A stretch of 64,000 nucleotides of DNA from Laguncularia racemosa (Eukaryota > Streptophyta > Magnoliopsida > Myrtales > Combretaceae): positions 5,208,001-5,272,000 of the forward strand of contig JBBMOL010000021.1 in assembly GCA_037954665.1 (NCBI GenBank), read 5' to 3'. Of the stretch, positions 1 to 12,591 are shown piece after piece. The notes beneath the pieces were generated by a model, which made no database searches, was not told where the DNA came from, and saw nothing but the letters and a program-made list of their open reading frames with translations. The translations under genes were made by a program, and so were the position numbers. Numbering within the stretch: the stretch's first letter is position 1; each line of letters opens with the position of its first letter.

Positions 1-413
1 TGGTGAAGGTGCGGGTATGGAACGTACTTTCAGTTGAGATAGAATTTGTCCAATTGAAGTCATGTTCTCAAAATGTGCTTGCGGATTTTTTTAATAAATT
101 TTTATAATTTTAAAATTATGAATTTCTTTTTTTTTGTTCTTATGTAAACTTCTAATAGTCAATTTACTATGAATCAATGTTTGCAACATGTTTTGGATGC
201 ACTCCAACCTCTTGAAGGTTCGATGAGAGAGAACCTTCCAATTTGTTGCGGATTTTACTTGAGATAATAATTCTTTCTTCTTTTGAAGTGGGGGTTTTCT
301 CCTATTTATAAAGGACTTGGGAACAGTGAGCAAAAAGTGGGTAGGACCATGGACTACCATCTTAACAATTCACTCCAATGGTGATGAGACATAGAAGGAA
401 AAAGTGCACATAC

Positions 414-445
<32 letters not shown>

Positions 446-1600
446 GATCCCATGTATGAGATGACTAATTCTTAATGAAGAAAGTTATTAAGATATGTAG
501 TCTTACATACTTTTTACTTGTGAATGATGCCTACACCATGCTTACATTAAACCACCTACGCATGAGTCTATTTACGAACTATTTCATTCATGAATATCTA
601 TGTATGAAACTTTTCATACTCTAAACTAATCTATTCAAGAATATTGCATTGTTTTAATTTAGATATTACAATAAAAAATGGGAAATAATAAAGAAAACAT
701 AACAATAATTGAAATCTGCTAGTAGCATTGGATAACTTAGAATCATCATGCTATAATGGTGGGCCCATGCAGTTTGGTATGTGTAACATTCTACCTCAAA
801 TAATCATATGCTTGGCTTTGATATAAACAAGGACTTCATATTGGCGTAACATCTTAGATCAAGACAATTCAGATAGTACAAGTGGTTGCTCTTATGGTTA
901 TGGTAGTTAATTTATTAGGTTATGATTAGGGATAGGACGTTTAGTTTTTATCTTACTTCTCAATCATTCTTTTGGCAGTAAATACCCGAATCTTGTCTAC
1001 TCTCTTCTTTTATAGTTATTCTTGGTTATTCCTTAATTTATTTTTATTTTTTATTTTAAACTTAACAAGTCTTTGACAATATTAAAAGGTGATTGCTTTT
1101 TTGTTCAAAAAATTGCATCGAAGTTAAAGTTTAAGAAGCGTTAAAGCATATTTTAATAAGTTTGGAAGTACATTTGCAGTAAGATCAAAGTTTAGGAAGT
1201 GTAAAGCACATTTAATAAGTTTATAGTGTATCTACATTGATATTGAAATTTATGAGTTATTTACAATCTCTTAAGATTAAACATCAATTTATAAGAGTTT
1301 ATGAAATGTTAAAACATACTTTATAAGTTTGAAAATGTATCCAATGAGATAAAAATTCGTGGATTATTTATATTTTCTCTTGATAATTATGATATATATC
1401 ATTGAAGCTCCAATGTAAAAGACTCAAGTTGTGATGTAAATGACAAAAAAATTTGTTTTTCTAACACCCCCATTTTGTCAAGGCAAATTACTTGGCAAAA
1501 TGTACGTATTTGTCGCTAGTTGGTACTAAAATATATTTTAATACATCTAACTTATTTAGAGCTTTGGTAACATTTGAAAAGGAGATGAACATGTTCATCA
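1..1600. other. Intergenic DNA, no gene recognised
   Basis: AT-rich sequence without a credible coding region. It contains a GA microsatellite at about 427-447. The short open frames here are low in information and match no family I know. The first 110 bases have a faint coding look on the plus strand, but not enough to call. Confidence 0.5.
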
Positions 1601-1601
1601 T

Positions 1602-2284
1602 ATCTAGAAGATATGATTTTAGAAACCAAAAAAAAGTGAAGGAATTCAAGTTCTATTACAACTTAAATTAGGAGTATAGCCTAGAATAGGAGCAGGATAG
1701 TAAACGAACTAAGTCAAGCTTTTTAAGGATCAGGCTTGGCTCATTAAAACAATTATCGAACTCAAGTCAACTTGAGCTTTTATTGAACTTGAAAATTATA
1801 GGATCAAGCTTGCACTCATTAAGGAATTTGAAGCTTGAGTTTGACTTGTTTAAAAATAAGTGAGATCAAGCTTGTTTATCTAAAAAAATCTAAACTCAAG
1901 CTTATTTAAATAAATGAGCCTGAGCTCGAGATTGTTTAGACAATCTAGAAGATATGATTTTAGAAACCAAAAAAAAGTGAAGGAATTCAAGTTCTATTAC
2001 AACTTAAATTAGGAGTATAGCCTAGAATAGGAGCAGGATAGTAAACGAACTAAGTCAAGCTTTTTAAGGATCAGGCTTGGCTCATTAAAACAATTATCGA
2101 ACTCAAGTCAACTCGAGCTTTTATTGAACTTGAAAATTATAGGATCAAGCTTGCACTCATTAAGGAATTTGAAGCTTGAGTTTGACTTGTTTAAAAATAA
2201 GCGAGATCAAACTTGTTTATCTAAACAAATTTAAACTCAAGCTTATTTAAATAAATGAGCCTGAGCTCGAGATTGTTTAGACAA
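1602..2284 (+). repeat. Tandem duplication of a 341-bp unit
   Basis: The unit starting ATCTAGAAGATATGATTTTA at 1602 starts again at 1943. It runs with only a handful of substitutions to the shared end near 1942 and 2284. Differences include CTTGAGCTT versus CTCGAGCTT and AAGTGAG versus AAGCGAG. The unit is rich in AAGCTTGAG/CTCGAG-type words, which are common in plant transposon subterminal DNA. No coding content is seen. The high identity suggests a fairly recent local duplication. Confidence 0.9.
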
Positions 2285-2325
2285 ACAAGCCTAAACGAGT
2301 CTGCTCACAAGTTTGTTCACAAGTT

Positions 2326-2605
2326 GACTTATTAATAGTATAAACAAGAACTTACTCATAAGCTTATTTGCAAGTCAGTTTATTAATAATATAAATGGGA
2401 GCTTATTTACGAACCTATCTGACTTGTTAATAATATAAACGAAAACCTATTTTAAGCTTGCTTGCAAGTCTGTTCGTAAATTGACTCATTAATAATATAA
2501 ATGAGTATGCTCATGAATTTTGCTCATGAGTCTGTTCACAAGCATACTCACAAGCCTATTTGTAAGCATACTCATGAACTGACTTGTTAACAATATAAAT
2601 AAGTT
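2326..2605 (+). repeat. Degenerate tandem repeat with a GACTYRTTAATAATATAAAY core
   Basis: Five versions of the core begin near 2326, 2376, 2421, 2483 and 2581. They are separated by variable AAGCTTATTTGCAAG-like spacers, giving spacings of about 45-98 bp. The array continues directly from the 341-bp duplication, and together they look like the subterminal repeat zone of a DNA transposon. No terminal inverted repeats could be fixed. Confidence 0.6.
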
Positions 2606-4218
2606 TACTTTAGAACCAACTTGCAGTTTAAATAAGAACTCGAGCTTAACTCGTTTAAATAAATGAGCTTTATTTTGTACTCAAGTTGAGCTCGTTTATT
2701 AATCAAGCTTGGCCAAGCTCAAAGTGAGCCAAGTTTGAGTAACTCATGAGCAGTTTGGCTCATTTATAGCCCTACTTAGGAGACAATAGTCATGGAGTAA
2801 CATTACAATGCGCTGTTTTTTTTTTTTTTTTCTATTTGAGATAATTATGAAAACACCAAACTATATTTTGATTCTTTTGTAAGTTCATGATTCATGTCTT
2901 ATTTATTTATTTATTTGACCAAAACAACACTTGTGTTTTGCTAATATATGTTAATATTAACAAGGAGATATGTATCGTCTTATGATTGATTTACAATAAT
3001 TATTAAATAAAATTAATTAAATGATATAATTACAAATATTTAATAAATATAGAATATAAAAGAGAAAAAAAAAAAGAAAGAAAAAATGGGGTTCAAGTCC
3101 TAACTCACAATTCCCCCCCCTTTATTTTTATATTTTGTTTTTTTGCTAAAGTAGGGGCATGAATAAATTACATTTTTTTTTATTTAAGCTTCAACTTGAA
3201 CTACTTGAATTGTCTATTGCATTTGGTTTGGAATCCATAATTGAGTTTGAGTGGAACTTAAATATAAGTCAATGTTAAATTTGAGTTTGGAAATCAATAC
3301 CATTATAGCTACAAGAAATATATATATTCGAATTCAAACAAGCATTAGTAAGTTTGGCCAAATTAAGCTCAAGTTTGTTGAGTATAGTTCAAATTGAGTT
3401 AGAGTTCCTAGCATCCAACCATTCAAATTGTCTTGTCTTTCATGCTACCTATATGATTCTCTAGGTTCCCGTTATAATGATCATGTAACATTTTAAGCAC
3501 AAATTTGTCTAAACTACCTAGACATAGTCACCAAGGCACTCGATACTTTAGAATTAGATGAATGGCTAAAATTAAACCCATGGGCTGATCATGTGCAAAT
3601 CCAATTTATTCCATTTCAATATTCCAAATTATTCTTATGTATGAGGTGTGTTATCATTGAATTGATTATTTTGTTTAGTTTCCAAGACATACTAGACTTG
3701 GCTGTAAAACCATATCCATAGGATATCGATTATTTGAGTCACTCTTATCTAACCAATGGTTAAGAGGTATACATTCTTCAATAAACAAGTGGAGCATTCC
3801 TTTTAGGTTTATGTCACTATCCCTCTCAAATGTTCTAAGCCATAATTAATCACTGGTTTGGTATCAGCTTGTGGACTAGCTACTTTTACTAACATTCGAA
3901 CATGATGGTTTATATATGGACTGCAAAATACCCCCAATTCTGAAGGTTAACAACACTTGGTCATGTAGGTAGTGACACTGAAGTTAATGTGCTACTCCCT
4001 TGCGCCTAATCTTGCATAACACTAACCCCTGTATGAATCTTTTTGGACTGAATCCTTAAGTTTAGTGAGAATGGGTACAAGAATTATTTCAGTTCCTTTA
4101 GAACACTAAACTGACCAATGACATATTTAAATAAGATGCAATATCACAAGATCTCACTGAGATATACTTAATCCATTCTCATTGAGACATATTTAAATGA
4201 GCTATAGGTCCGTTTTGA
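2606..4218. other. Intergenic DNA, no gene recognised
   Basis: Further AAGCTTGAG/GAGCTCG words run to about 2760, then A/T-rich DNA with short poly-T, poly-A and poly-C runs (for example 3113-3120). A lone tRNA B-box-like string GGTTCAAGTCC occurs at 3090-3100 with no A box. Nothing codes convincingly. Confidence 0.5.
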
Positions 4219-4400
4219 GAAAATTATAAGTAAATGGATCAAGATCAAATTTTTAAATGATTAAAATAACTAAATTTTTAAGTGATTAAAATAGATGATC
4301 TATATTATATTAAGTGGTTCAAATAAATAATTTGTTACCCTCGTATCTTTTGTAAATATATTAAATGATTCAAACAGTAAATCGCTATGATGGGATCTCT
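4219..4400 (+). mobile_element. Half-copy of the GAAAATTACAAGT foldback family
   Basis: The stretch starts GAGAAAATTATAAGTAAATG and continues with the AAGTGATTAAAATAGATGAT and TATTAAGTGGTTCAAATAAA modules. These also occur at 17778-18682 and 22155-22396. It ends near GGGATCTCTTATAAGG, so only the left half is present and the mirrored right half is missing. It is probably a truncated non-autonomous DNA element. Confidence 0.55.
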
Positions 4401-5780
4401 TATAAGGACGAAAACAAAGCAGGATAGAGACAAGGATGTTGCCTTATAGTTGAGTCGTGTGTGGGGGGAGGAGCCCTCTGAATGCTTTGCATGTGGGAGG
4501 AAGGAACGAATCTTTTATGTCCTTGTGAAACGAACCTACCTTCATCTTTCTGTGTAAATAAATAATGTTGATGACAATCACAAGCCTTGCTTCGGACAAA
4601 GTTGAATTCAGTGCAATGGATTGCGACACCAACTTAAAATAATCACGTCTATTCCTAATTATTTTATTTTATTTTATCAGTGGAGCATCCAATCATTTGG
4701 ATAAATAATATTGACATACTCTATAAACTACAGCATCATGTCATATATCTAAATCCTTTGTGTCGGATCCATTTGATCCACCAAATTTTCTGTACGTGTC
4801 TAATGCCATAATTTTATTATATTTTTTTAAAAAATCACATTGTCCAATTATGCTGGGTTGTAATTTTAAAACTATATCACCGTATTCATTTGGTGTGATT
4901 TTTTGTTTTGCATAGAAATTTAATAGATGCTTCTAGATATGCCATTAAAAGAACTTAAAAAGGTTAAAATTACAACTTAAAAATTTATTGGAGGTGTGAT
5001 TGTAATTTATCATTTTTTTTAAAAAAAAATTGACATATAATTCGTGGAGTATTACTTGATTTTTTTTATAGCTTTTCTTTATAAGACTTTAACATTGAGA
5101 ACAAAACCTAATGCATAATAGATTTTGTCTATTCTAAATGCATTTGGTTGATATGGGGAATTAGGAATTACATATTGATCATCTGGAGGTCAATCAAGGA
5201 AATGGATAGTGGTTGATCACAAGATGCTAGATGAAACCTAGACTTGATCGTGGAGCATCGATGGTTGATTGAATCCTCGAATGTCAGCTCTCTCTATTAG
5301 GAATGCAATCCGGGTGGGTTGTAATAAAGTATCCACTTCAATCGACCCAATAAAAATCCTATAAGGTTTAGGGTAGGGTTATAAAATTTAGAAAAAAAAA
5401 AAACACTACAGGAAAACCTGATCCAATAATTTTATTTAAATAATAAATTAATATTATAATTTATAATTAGTATATTTTATTTTATTATTTTTAATCAATA
5501 TAATTTTATTTTATTTTCATATTTTTAAATTTTATATTTAATTTCTTTCTTATTTCCATCACAAGTAAATTAATAATAAATTAAAGAAATGATATACAAA
5601 AATAAATTGAAGTATGAAAAAAAAAATTATTCGCCATTCTGATCAAGTTTGAGCTAGGTTTGGGATGCTTTATTTGTTAATCGGGTCGGGTAAAAAAAAA
5701 AAAAAGAACCTATCGGGTCGAGGTAGGTTTTAGGCATATAAATTCTTTGCTGGGTTGGGTTCAAGTTTCAATGAACCCGT
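4401..5780. other. Intergenic DNA with a possible GGGT-rich DNA-element remnant
   Basis: No gene is recognised at 4401-5300. From about 5308 (CCGGGTGGGTTG) to about 5795 (AACCCGTTCCAAACCCAAG) the ends are GGGT-rich and roughly inverted, as in plant hAT-type MITEs. The inner part is A/T-rich and carries CGGGTCGGGT and CGGGTCGAGG words. No target duplication was identified, so the element call is tentative. Confidence 0.3.
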
Positions 5781-5789
5781 TCCAAACCC

Positions 5790-6330
5790 AAGATAAAAAG
5801 ACATGGCATTGCATCCATGTAGATGCGTTTGGTCCGACTTGGTTACTTTTGTGATAGATATTGGTATCTTGTTACTACCGGTGATGGTTTCTCTAGATTA
5901 CTTTGAGTTCACACTTTGAGAGATAGTAGTAGCATGTTTGAGCGACTCAAACAATAAAAAATGATGGTTAGGAAGAGTATGGGAAATTGGTTAAGGCGCA
6001 ATGCACATATAAGGTTTCAGAATTTGGTGGATAAGATTTTGATAAGTTTTGCTAGGAGAATGGCTTGGCAAGACACCATGTTATGCCTTCTCAATAGTGT
6101 GATATCATTGAGCATATGCATAGGATGCTCATGGAAAATGCTAAGTTGATGCTTTCTTGTATTGGTTTAGTTTTGAGTGGAAGTGGCTAATATGGCAAGT
6201 CGAATAATGAATTTGTCTCTATATCAATTGACTGGTTATCGGAATCTTGTAGAGGGATGATTAAGGAGATCTTTTGATTATTCACATTTACAAGTATTTG
6301 GTAGTTCTAATTAGTACATGATCGAAATTT
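5790..6330 (+). pseudogene. Decayed Copia integrase fragment
   Basis: Broken frames keep the order of a Ty1/Copia integrase. First comes a stretch reading HVDAFGPT around 5815. Next is YWYLVTTGDGFSRLL, then a frame ending SSMFERLKQ before 5957. A later frame reads ARHHVMPSQ followed by IEHMHRMLMENAKLMLS near 6068-6150, which matches the family's target-site and helix region. DYSHLQVFG near 6280 corresponds to the block after the integrase core. Stops and frameshifts interrupt every block. No gag, reverse transcriptase or LTRs could be attached, so this is an old internal fragment. Family identity rests on recognising motif order. Confidence 0.6.
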
Positions 6331-6752
6331 AGGACCTAAATTCGTTAAATATTTGTTAGTAAATTGTTAGTCATAGGTTTATTGTCTTAAGAGTGAAGAA
6401 GTAGATGTTACTTTGATGATTTTACTCTTTTACATCCAAGAAAGAAGCTCTCTATGCTTTTAAAGTAGGATTAGAGAATGTCTTCATAATATTCTTTTGA
6501 TGATTTTACTCTTGTCACCATAATACTAACATTACTATTCGATGGCTAGAGATAGAGTGGAGAAATATTTGAGTTGCCTCAATAGATTGGTATGAAACGG
6601 TGGCATATGCATTTAATGTTGTTAGGAGGCTTTTAGGGGCTATTTCGGAGTCCTAGGTTTCATGCAAATATGTTAAAAAGTCCATGGAGAGGCCTTTGTA
6701 GATAAGGAGAGGCATACTTTTGCTATTTTGGTGGATCTCGAAATCCTCCCCA

Positions 6753-6777
6753 CCCCCCCCCCCCCCCCCCCCCCCCC
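6753..6777 (+). repeat. 25-bp poly-C homopolymer
   Basis: An uninterrupted run of about 25 C lies between CCCCA and GCTTTTTTT. Its exact length is unreliable in any assembly. It follows the decayed Copia fragment and has no coding role. Confidence 0.9.
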
Positions 6778-6904
6778 GCTTTTTTTTAAACATGATTCTT
6801 AGCCTTCCATTATTCTCAATTGTTTAACTTGAATTGGATAAAGTATTAAAAATGAATAAGGATTCCTTTATATAAAAGTTTTAATCTCTATTTTTTTTTT
6901 AGGT

Positions 6905-7080
6905 AAATACCATATTTGGTATTTAAATTTTATTTATTTTTACAATCAACTATTTAAAATTTTAAAATACCAATTTACCATCTAAATTTTGTCTATTTTA
7001 TAATTAATTATCCAAACTTTATCTCCTTTTCAATTAACCACTTAAACTTTATATATTATTACAATTAACTATCTTATTTA
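6905..7080 (+). repeat. Degenerate tandem repeat, CAATTAACYAYYTAAACTTT type
   Basis: Four or five diverged copies of a roughly 40-50-bp word occur in a row, such as CAATCAACTATTTAAAATTT, ATAATTAATTATCCAAACTT, CAATTAACCACTTAAACTTT and CAATTAACTATC. Such arrays are common in terminal regions of plant Mutator-like elements. No ends were identified. Confidence 0.5.
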
Positions 7081-9145
7081 CGTACTATGAATGACATCAA
7101 GGAGTTTATAAATGATAAATATATACTTTTAAACTTTAGTATTGAATGTAATATTTATTTATTTTCAACTTTTAAGCGTATTCTAATGATGCATTTTGAT
7201 TAGCTACACGTGAAAATACGTAGGTAGGTCACTTACACTTGCAGTAAATGCAATCCCACCAGCATAATCTTGATCCAAGTGCCTTGCACTCTTGAGTGAA
7301 TCAATCCATTTAAGAAAAGAAAAATAATGTGCCTTGTGCGTTTTGTGTTCAGTGACTTGAAGATACATGATTTGCACTATATAATAAAACTCAACTTCCT
7401 TCATTTGCATTTAGTTTGCCTAAAATAGCAAATATACAAATCGCGTTTAGCTGACTATCGTCCTTATAGGTTTAATCACAATAGAAATCATATATGGTGA
7501 AGAAAACTAAATTAGGTTCTTGTTTGGTTTGCAAGGATTTGATAACTTTTTGTTTGAAAATTTGGGAACTTGCTGGTACAAAATAAAGCAATTAACTATT
7601 GGAGAGTAGACACAATGTGCCAAACTCATAACTATAATCACGAGTGTATAGTCCTTTTCTTCTCCCAACTTGCTTACCACGTTAAGAATTCATTTTTATA
7701 TGTTATATGTGGTTATAATCCATTTGCCAATTCTTTACTAATACTTGCGAGGAAATTTCCCTTCTGGACTCTTGCTATAAATTCCATCCCTAATCTATTT
7801 GTAATCTTATTCCAAACATCATCAGTATTAATTTTAACCACTATGTTGTGATTGATATAAAATTAGCTAGGATTATTAGTAAATAGTTACAATTTATAAG
7901 ATTAGTTAAGAAATTGTATAAATAGTATTTTATAAAATCAAAAGGTATTCATCTAAAAACAATTCATAAAGGAATTTTTCAAGAATTGTTTTTAAAAGTT
8001 TGTCCTTAACTCGGATTAAAGATGATTTTAATTGTTTTTGGGATTAAGTCATGCAAACTCTTAACAATCATATAAGCAGTGGAGCCAACCAAGACATAAG
8101 AGTTATTGGTATATTATGATGAGGAACCCAACTAATTTGATCGATTTCCATGCTACTATACTCGTGGATATATGCACTTAGACTCAAGGAAGGGTTGTTT
8201 CAAATTAGAAAAATGGCTTGACTCAACCTACTGATTCACTATCCATGAGCTAACACATCTTGGTTGGTTCAACCAAGGACCTGCAAGTTCAAGCGAGTCT
8301 ATAGTGGTTTAGCCATGGAAACTTTTCGAATCTATGGGTTAACCCACTAAAAAAAAATAAAAATAAAACAAGCAAACAAAGAAGAAAATAGGAAAAGAAA
8401 AACATGAAAGAAAATTAAAGAAAAAGTGAAGATGTGAGTCACATGTAGGAAAAAGAAAAGAAAAAAATTTGTTTAAGTGAAAAAAAAATTAAAAGCGATT
8501 CAAGGGCCTAAACTGGTTCACAAATTATTGATTTACATAAACAGGTTTGAACCCAAAGTATTCCAAACTAAACCCAATTCACCTATTCATAACCTATGAG
8601 TCAATTCATGAGTCAAGTCCAACTATTTTAATTTTTTTTTAAAGGTTTATGTGCACTTATGTTTCGGATTACTTAGCAAGGGTCAAGCACCTTCTCATTG
8701 AAAACACCCAAAGCATCTATGTTTCCAATTCAACATATACAAATATTAGCCTTGAAAAATATGAATATATGTATGCTTTTACTTTTTTAGTATCTTTATG
8801 TCAATAAACATACAATTTAAAGGCGGTGCTCAATAATACGAAAAAGATGGAAGAAAGCCATATTAAGGTATGGTTTCTACCAAAAGAACAAGGTAAAAAT
8901 CTTCTCGTCGTTTGTGTGATTATCCTAATTCGAACAATAATTTCGTTTATTTTCTGTTTTTTAAATGTTACATAGGATCTACGTGATATTATAAAATGTT
9001 TTATTGCCTCTTAAGCCACAAAAAATTTGATTGCCTCTCCCCCATGTGCTAAGTGTCACTTTATCAAAGGCTATTCTCGAACTTTTCACTCTAGGTTCAA
9101 TCAAATCAAATTGACATAAGAAGGTAGGGACAAAATAAAAGAAAA
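7081..9145. other. Intergenic DNA, no gene recognised
   Basis: Short open frames (for example 7204-7410 minus and 7570-7851 plus) show no recognisable domain, splice context or promoter. Around 8180-8620 the sequence has TTGACTCAACC/GGGTT-type words typical of decayed DNA transposons. A-rich tracts lie at 8345-8480. Confidence 0.45.
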
Positions 9146-9705
9146 AAAAGTAAATTATATTGAATATAACATTTATTATTATATTGATGTGACAAGATAA
9201 TATACTGATGTGACTAATAATATATTTTATTTAAATATTATATTTTTATAATAATCAACTAAAATAATAAAAAAATAAAAAAACTTAAAAATTTTTAAAG
9301 CACATATATTTTATAATATTCATACAAGCATATATACGTAAAGTATATTAATTACATTAATAAAAATTTGAAAAAAAGAAAAAAAGACTTGTATGTATAT
9401 ATGTGCTTGTATGTGTACTAGACATAATATATGTTCTCTAAAATACTTTTCTATATTTTTCTTTTTTTTTAATTTTTTTAAATTTATTTTTTTACTATTT
9501 TAATTCATTATTATATATATAATATTTAAATAAAATATGCTATTAATGTTAATGTGGCGATAATGTGGCCATGATATATGAGTTGTTATGTCACATCAGC
9601 TTACATGCTGGTAAAAACAATGGTTAAGTATTGTGTTTTGAAAAAAATGGAGTATTGGTGTAATTTATAAAATTTATAGGAATGATTAATGTAATTTATC
9701 CAAGA
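9146..9705. mobile_element. Possible foldback (MITE-like) element
   Basis: The outer parts are roughly complementary. GTAAATTATATT near 9150 faces AATGTAATTTATCC near 9700. AATATATTTTATTTAAATAT near 9210 faces ATATTTAAATAAAATATGC near 9522. The centre holds CATACAAGCATATATACG facing CTTGTATGTATATATGTGC. The extreme AT content makes chance pairing likely, and no target duplication is clear. Confidence 0.3.
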
Positions 9706-12205
9706 AAAAAAAAATCTTCTCTACATTAGTTATATTGAAATAATCAGTAGATGAAGATCGCAATGCATGTACGAAAAATAAAGATATTAATATATATTAT
9801 CAATAAAAAATTACTATAAGAGTTGAATTTTATTTTTTTTTATATTATAATTTATTGGTATTTAATCTTGTCACCTAATATAGAAAATGTAATATAAAGA
9901 AAAATAAAATTGTAAAAAAGAAAAAAATTACAAATCCCTAAATTAAATTTCATTATTTGTAAGATAAAATAAATGCTTTTTTATTTAAATGGCAATTAAA
10001 AGAATTATTAGAAATTTTTCAAAAAAGTGATACCAAAACCAATTATTTACACTTTGATATGATAGATTCAATGTCTCCAAAATAAAAATTATCATATCTT
10101 TCCAAATGCATGTTTTATACATATAATTTATACTTAAAAGATATAACACGCTAACATGTATACGTTTTTATCTTATATTCATCTTCATTTATAACCCATC
10201 TTCATCTCTTTTTCACCTTGTATAAAGCAAAATTAACATGGTCTACTTTCATGCATGTTTACTTAAAAAATTTATTACAAATATAATTTACCTTCTCATA
10301 ATATATATTTTTTACCCAATATAATTATAACTATTTAAATAAAAAAATTAAATCTAATCTATTTTTTTTTAAATCGATATTTACATCATTAAACTATAAA
10401 ATTTTGACTATCTTATTAATCATAATGGTACATGATTTTATTAGAATACTAATGCAAAGGAACTTTTAATGTATTTTATGGATTGCTTCATATTGCCCTC
10501 ACATAACTAATTATATTATTAAATTAAAAAAAAATAAAGATAATGTCCTCATTCGATGTGATAAAACCATAAAACACGTCAATGTCAATAAAGTCGTCCT
10601 TTTTTTCCTCTTTCCGTCAAACGTTTGATGGTTTTTCAAAAAGCTGCAATAATTTTGGGATGATGATAAATATAGTATTTTTATTTTTTAATTCATACAA
10701 TTTAATATTTAAAATTTATTTTTTAATATAAAAAATAAAATAATAAAACTTTAAATATTTAAATCGAAATGACGGATCTCTTTTTAAAATAATTTTCAGC
10801 TTTTGGAAATTACGGGATTGCCATTATGCTTATCTCATGTTACCACTAAAGTAAAATGGTGGGCGGCCACCGACAGGGTGAGACCACCACAGACCAGAAA
10901 CCCCTGGATTTTCCGTCTCGTTCCGCATGATGCACATGACGATATTCTCCTTTTAAATGATTAGATATTTGTACTAATTATTTCGAATTTAATTGCAAAT
11001 TTATTGGATAAAAGGAATTTTGACTATTCGGTTACATAGCTTATTCTTCTTCTTTTTTTTTTTTTCCAATAATGAAGCAGCAAATTTGTGTTGAAAATAA
11101 ATAGATAAATAAAAAAAGAAAATTTCAAAATTTTATATACAAATCATAGTTCATAAAACCATTTAATATTTCCACAAGAATTTGATAAATAGAAATATAA
11201 TTAAGTATGATATTTAATAATTTTAAAAAATATTAAATTTAAGTAAAAATTTGACACGAATTTTGTATTTTTTGGTACTTCACTTGACACCTCCACATAG
11301 TTCTCTATAATAACAATATAAAATTGAATTTTAGATTTTTCTTTCTTAAGATGGAGATTATGTTTCTAATTCCATGGTTTGCATATTTTGTCGACTATGT
11401 TATGATAGCATCACTATTATTAGAGATAGAAGTAGCATTGCAAATTTGTTATAAATTGTCTAATTCTTACTAAATAGATTTTCATAATAGACATTTGTGT
11501 GATGGATATCATGTCTCTAAAAATCTTTTGCAATAAAATTTCTATATTTAGAGACAAAAACTTCTATTCTTACCAATGGTGAATTGATTGTTAGAAATTT
11601 AAGATGTATAAAACTTTCTTGCAAAGTTAAAAACACTTTGATTATTCAAAAGTTACAGCACCGAGATAGCTTTTGACAAAATAATAAAAGCCGCTAGACA
11701 AACAAATGATTTATAGAGATTTATCCTTATGAGTCAGTCATCTTCTCTGCATCGCTTTTAGGGAACCATTTTTCCACATTTACACATTTCACTATATAAG
11801 AAATAATTAAGAAGACAACCATCAATCCTCCATTGAACAATCCCTAACCCAAATTATATAGATCTATAAATTCTACCTAAATTTCCAAACAGCACTCAAG
11901 ATGCTCAAAAAGAATTATAAAAGCTCTTAATGAGGATTACAAAAGCTTTACTCAAAATTTAGTTAACTATCTTTGTATTACAATGAATAAATAAATAAAT
12001 ATTAGCACTTTATATGCTTCTTATTTTTTATGCTCAATTGTAATATGCAATCTTGGATTTTGTTTTTCATTTTTTTTTCCTTCATTGCTCTTTAAATTGT
12101 CATTTATATAGAACTTGGATTATAATGTTTGAATTTGCATGCGTATAGAAGTATAGCCGTTTGATTAATATTTTTGATTTAATGAGATTCAAAAACTTTC
12201 CTTTA
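9706..12205. other. Intergenic DNA with a GC-rich patch at 10855-10930
   Basis: Mostly A/T runs without a gene. The patch at 10855-10930 (GGTGGGCGGCCACCGACAGG, then CCCCTGGATTTTCCGTCTCG) is strikingly GC-rich for this window. It may be a transposon end or a gene fragment; I could not assign it. Confidence 0.45.
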
Positions 12206-12591
12206 CACTGTGTTTGGGATAAAGAAGAAAAATTGGAAGAAAAGGAAATAAGAAGACAAGAAAATAAAGGAAAAATATTTGTTTGGATAAAAGGAAAAAA
12301 AGAAAGGAACAATTATGGATGGAAAGTTATTAGGTTTTTTTTTTTTTATTTAACTTGTTAAAGTACTAAAATGCACTTAAAATTTTGAAATGCCTTTTTA
12401 CTAAAATGGTAATTAAGCAATTTCATACATTTTCCTTTCAATTCTTTTCATATTTGTGAGATTTTTTTTTTTTTTGGGATCCATGAAAAATTTTGTATTA
12501 AAGAATCTTTTCCTCATTTTTTCTTGTTTTTCGAAATGAGGGAAGGAATTAGAGAGGAAACACTTTTCTTTCCCTCAATCTAAACATAGTG
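12206..12591 (+). mobile_element. MITE with CACTRTGTTT terminal inverted repeats
   Basis: The left end CACTGTGTTTGGGATAAAG is mirrored by the right end CTTTCCCTCAATCTAAACATAG followed by TG. Inner segments are also self-complementary (GAAGAAAAATTGGAAGAAAAG against CTTTTCCTC). The 386-bp size and lack of coding content fit a MITE, perhaps hAT- or Mutator-derived. Poly-T stretches at 12337-12348 and 12463-12474 look like later expansions. Direct flanks give no clean target duplication. Two short open frames inside it are by-products of the repeat. A related partial copy occurs near 14350-14480. Confidence 0.6.

Noticed and set aside
1..110. Possible RNase H-like tail (QNVLADFFNKF) of a retroelement
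   Set aside because: Too short and cut by the window edge; one loose motif in AT-rich DNA is not evidence.
3090..3100. tRNA B-box-like GGTTCAAGTCC
   Set aside because: No A box at the right distance and no tRNA fold.
12100..12361. Overlapping open frames on both strands
   Set aside because: Both fall within the 12206-12591 MITE and arise from its A-rich and T-rich arms.
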